64,000 nucleotides of DNA from Fructobacillus papyriferae (GTDB taxonomy: Bacteria > Bacillota > Bacilli > Lactobacillales > Lactobacillaceae), in assembly GCF_018437225.1 (NCBI RefSeq), contig NZ_JAAMFI010000001.1:434001-498000 (forward strand), in the 5' to 3' direction. A program made the translations under genes and the position numbers. How positions within the stretch are numbered: position 1 is the first letter of the stretch; each line of letters starts with the position of its first letter. The notes beneath the pieces are model-generated. The model had not been told where the DNA came from and searched no databases. It worked only from the letters and a program-made list of their open reading frames with translations. This document shows, piece by piece, positions 62,731-64,000 of the stretch.

Positions 62731-62915
62731 AGCGCGAAGAAAAAGTGTTCCCTTTTAATCGAGACAGTGCCACACATTACGGTTTCTTTCAAATAAACCG
62801 CAGGACAGCAAAAAGCAGTCGATCCTCTATTGGACAGACTGCTTTTGAAAGTATTTTAAATAAGTCAATAAGCCGCGGTTCGACCAGAAAGCAGACATTA
62901 CAAAATGTCTTCGAA

Positions 62916-63407
62916 TCACCCGCGGTACTTCTTGCTCATCCCAGCCAACAGTTTACGAACGTAGCGATCACCAGCTTCACGGTAATTGCGGTGATCAGGA
63001 CGACGCAAGATGGCCGACAATTCGCCGTTGGAAATATTGTCACCAGCTAACTTCATCAACTCCTGAATGTCATCTGACGTGTAAGCCATCGCGATTTTGA
63101 TCTTTTTAATCGTCACGTTATTGACTAATTTTGGCGTTTTAATATCGAAAGTTGGTGGCACAATGTGGCCATCCTTGTCCTTTCGTTGCCCGCGTCTGTC
63201 GATCAAAAGGCCGTTCAAAAATGCTTCCAAATCATGGTTGGACAAGCTGTGATCATAGGGTAAATCCTTATCCTGACGAGTCAAAATGCGGTCCAAATCA
63301 CTGTCTTTTATCGTCACGCCACCAAGTTTGAAAATCGCTTCAATCTGCTGATTGGTTAACGACAGCGCGTAACGCAGGCGAATAATGACATCATTGTTAT
63401 TCATCAT
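62916..63407 (-). CDS. DUF1456 protein, YehS-like (163 aa)
   Basis: Two copies of the DUF1456 unit: residues about 1-70 (NNNDVIIRLRYALSLTNQQIEAIFKLGG) and 95-160 (LVNNVTIKKIKIAMAYTSDDIQELMKLAG). Function unknown. The ATG at 63407 is followed directly by a second ATG; GGAG lies 9 nt upstream. Probably co-transcribed with mutL. Confidence 0.87.
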   Translation of the reverse strand: MMNNNDVIIRLRYALSLTNQQIEAIFKLGGVTIKDSDLDRILTRQDKDLPYDHSLSNHDLEAFLNGLLIDRRGQRKDKDGHIVPPTFDIKTPKLVNNVTIKKIKIAMAYTSDDIQELMKLAGDNISNGELSAILRRPDHRNYREAGDRYVRKLLAGMSKKYRG

Positions 63408-63438
63408 GGTCCTGCTCTCCTTTACTATACAAATTCTC

Positions 63439-64000
63439 TTAGAATGGATGCGTATCGTAGTTCTGCCAAGACTCGTGGGAGTCCTGGATTCGCTTGAACA
63501 TGCGCTCCATTTCGGTCAGGGTGAAGGCTGTCAAAACAGGCCGTCCGTGCGGACAGTTGTAAGGATTTTCGGCCTTAGCTAAGTCAGCAAGCAAACGACG
63601 TGCTTCGTCATCAGAAATGTGCCAGTTGGCCTTAATGGCCCGTTTACAAGACATCATGATAGCTGCTTTCTCGCGGAAGGCCGCTACCGTCAGCTTCTCG
63701 CCAGACAAAATCCAGTCAATCATTTCTTTGACCGTGTCCGAAAGCTGATCGGCCTTCATCCAAGTTGGGTGCTCGTATAAGGCAATCGTGTTCGGACCGA
63801 ACTCTTCAATTGCGAGACCAACTTCAGCCAAAAGTTCTTTAACGTCCAATATTTTCAAGACATCAGCAGTCGAATAGTTCAACATCAGTGGCTGCAAAAG
63901 CACCTGCTGATTATCGGACACTTCGCCTACCTGCTTGCGGTAGAACTCGTAGTTCAGCCGCTCCTGGGCCGCGTGCTGGTCAATCAGATACAACTTGTCC
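63439..64000 (-). CDS. mutL: DNA mismatch repair protein MutL, C-terminal part (5' end outside window)
   Basis: The frame is open through the window edge, so only about 187 residues are visible. They form the MutL C-terminal dimerization/endonuclease domain: [12 protein letters not shown] is the DQHAxxExxxxE metal-binding motif, SCKRAIKAN is the next conserved block, and CPHGRP the last. These motifs mark a MutL with latent nickase activity. The start lies upstream of 64000. Confidence 0.93.
   Translation of the reverse strand, partial: DKLYLIDQHAAQERLNYEFYRKQVGEVSDNQQVLLQPLMLNYSTADVLKILDVKELLAEVGLAIEEFGPNTIALYEHPTWMKADQLSDTVKEMIDWILSGEKLTVAAFREKAAIMMSCKRAIKANWHISDDEARRLLADLAKAENPYNCPHGRPVLTAFTLTEMERMFKRIQDSHESWQNYDTHPF

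Overview
The window reads as chromosome of a low-to-medium GC lactic acid bacterium, most likely in the Leuconostocaceae (Fructobacillus/Leuconostoc/Weissella/Oenococcus group). The evidence is the gene content and order (infC-rpmI-rplT; rnc-smc-ftsY-ylxM-ffh; cdaA-cdaR-glmM), the T-box and purine-riboswitch leaders, and several large cell-wall proteins with KxYKxGKxW signal peptides. The genus is an inference from protein style, not from a search. Almost all genes lie on the minus strand.

Layout. (1) 1-10.8 kb: a surface-protein block. It holds a partial BspA-like/Muc_B2 adhesin, a 79-residue membrane peptide, and two paralogous DUF1542-repeat wall proteins (993 and 1429 aa). Each large gene is preceded by a long leader, two of them with a clear intrinsic terminator. 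(2) 10.89-21.04 kb: a 10.1-kb integrated element inserted at the 3' end of guaA. It has a 12-bp att repeat at both ends, paired integrase arm-type repeats near both ends, a tyrosine integrase, a DUF3173 protein, a HUH plus superfamily-3-helicase Rep, an FtsK-like ATPase with two unknown partners, and a three-gene type III restriction-modification operon (mod-res-HTH). (3) 21-32.5 kb: guaA and an unusual guaB behind a guanine riboswitch, then a GNAT acetyltransferase, a YitT protein, a flippase with a long cytosolic extension, leuS with a T-box, an rRNA-methylase-like protein and a 45-aa protein. (4) 32.5-36.5 kb: two related adhesins, the second broken by a frameshift. (5) 36.6-64 kb: housekeeping genes: tuf, a TPR protein, RNase J, the infC operon, rpmF, rqcH, mscL, a deoxynucleoside kinase, ruvA, a class A sortase, a Cof phosphatase, the SRP/Smc/RNase III block, the c-di-AMP/glmM block, a Na+/H+ antiporter, murB, a DUF1456 protein and the 3' part of mutL.

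How they fit together. The sortase at 47.3-48.1 kb is the obvious candidate for anchoring the surface proteins, whose C-terminal signals deviate from LPXTG (LPQTA, MPKAG, LPATA, LPETN). The element appears able to excise, since it has both att sites, arm sites and an integrase, and to replicate, since it has a Rep and a candidate origin. It carries a DNA translocase but no recognisable relaxase or type IV secretion genes, so any transfer probably depends on Rep or on a helper. Its cargo is host defence.

The most unusual items are: the 678-aa guaB product, an IMP dehydrogenase lacking CBS domains and followed by a second degenerate IMPDH-like barrel; the CRESS-like Rep with a nearby origin candidate; the terminator-bearing leaders of the surface genes; and an infC gene that appears to start at AUA.
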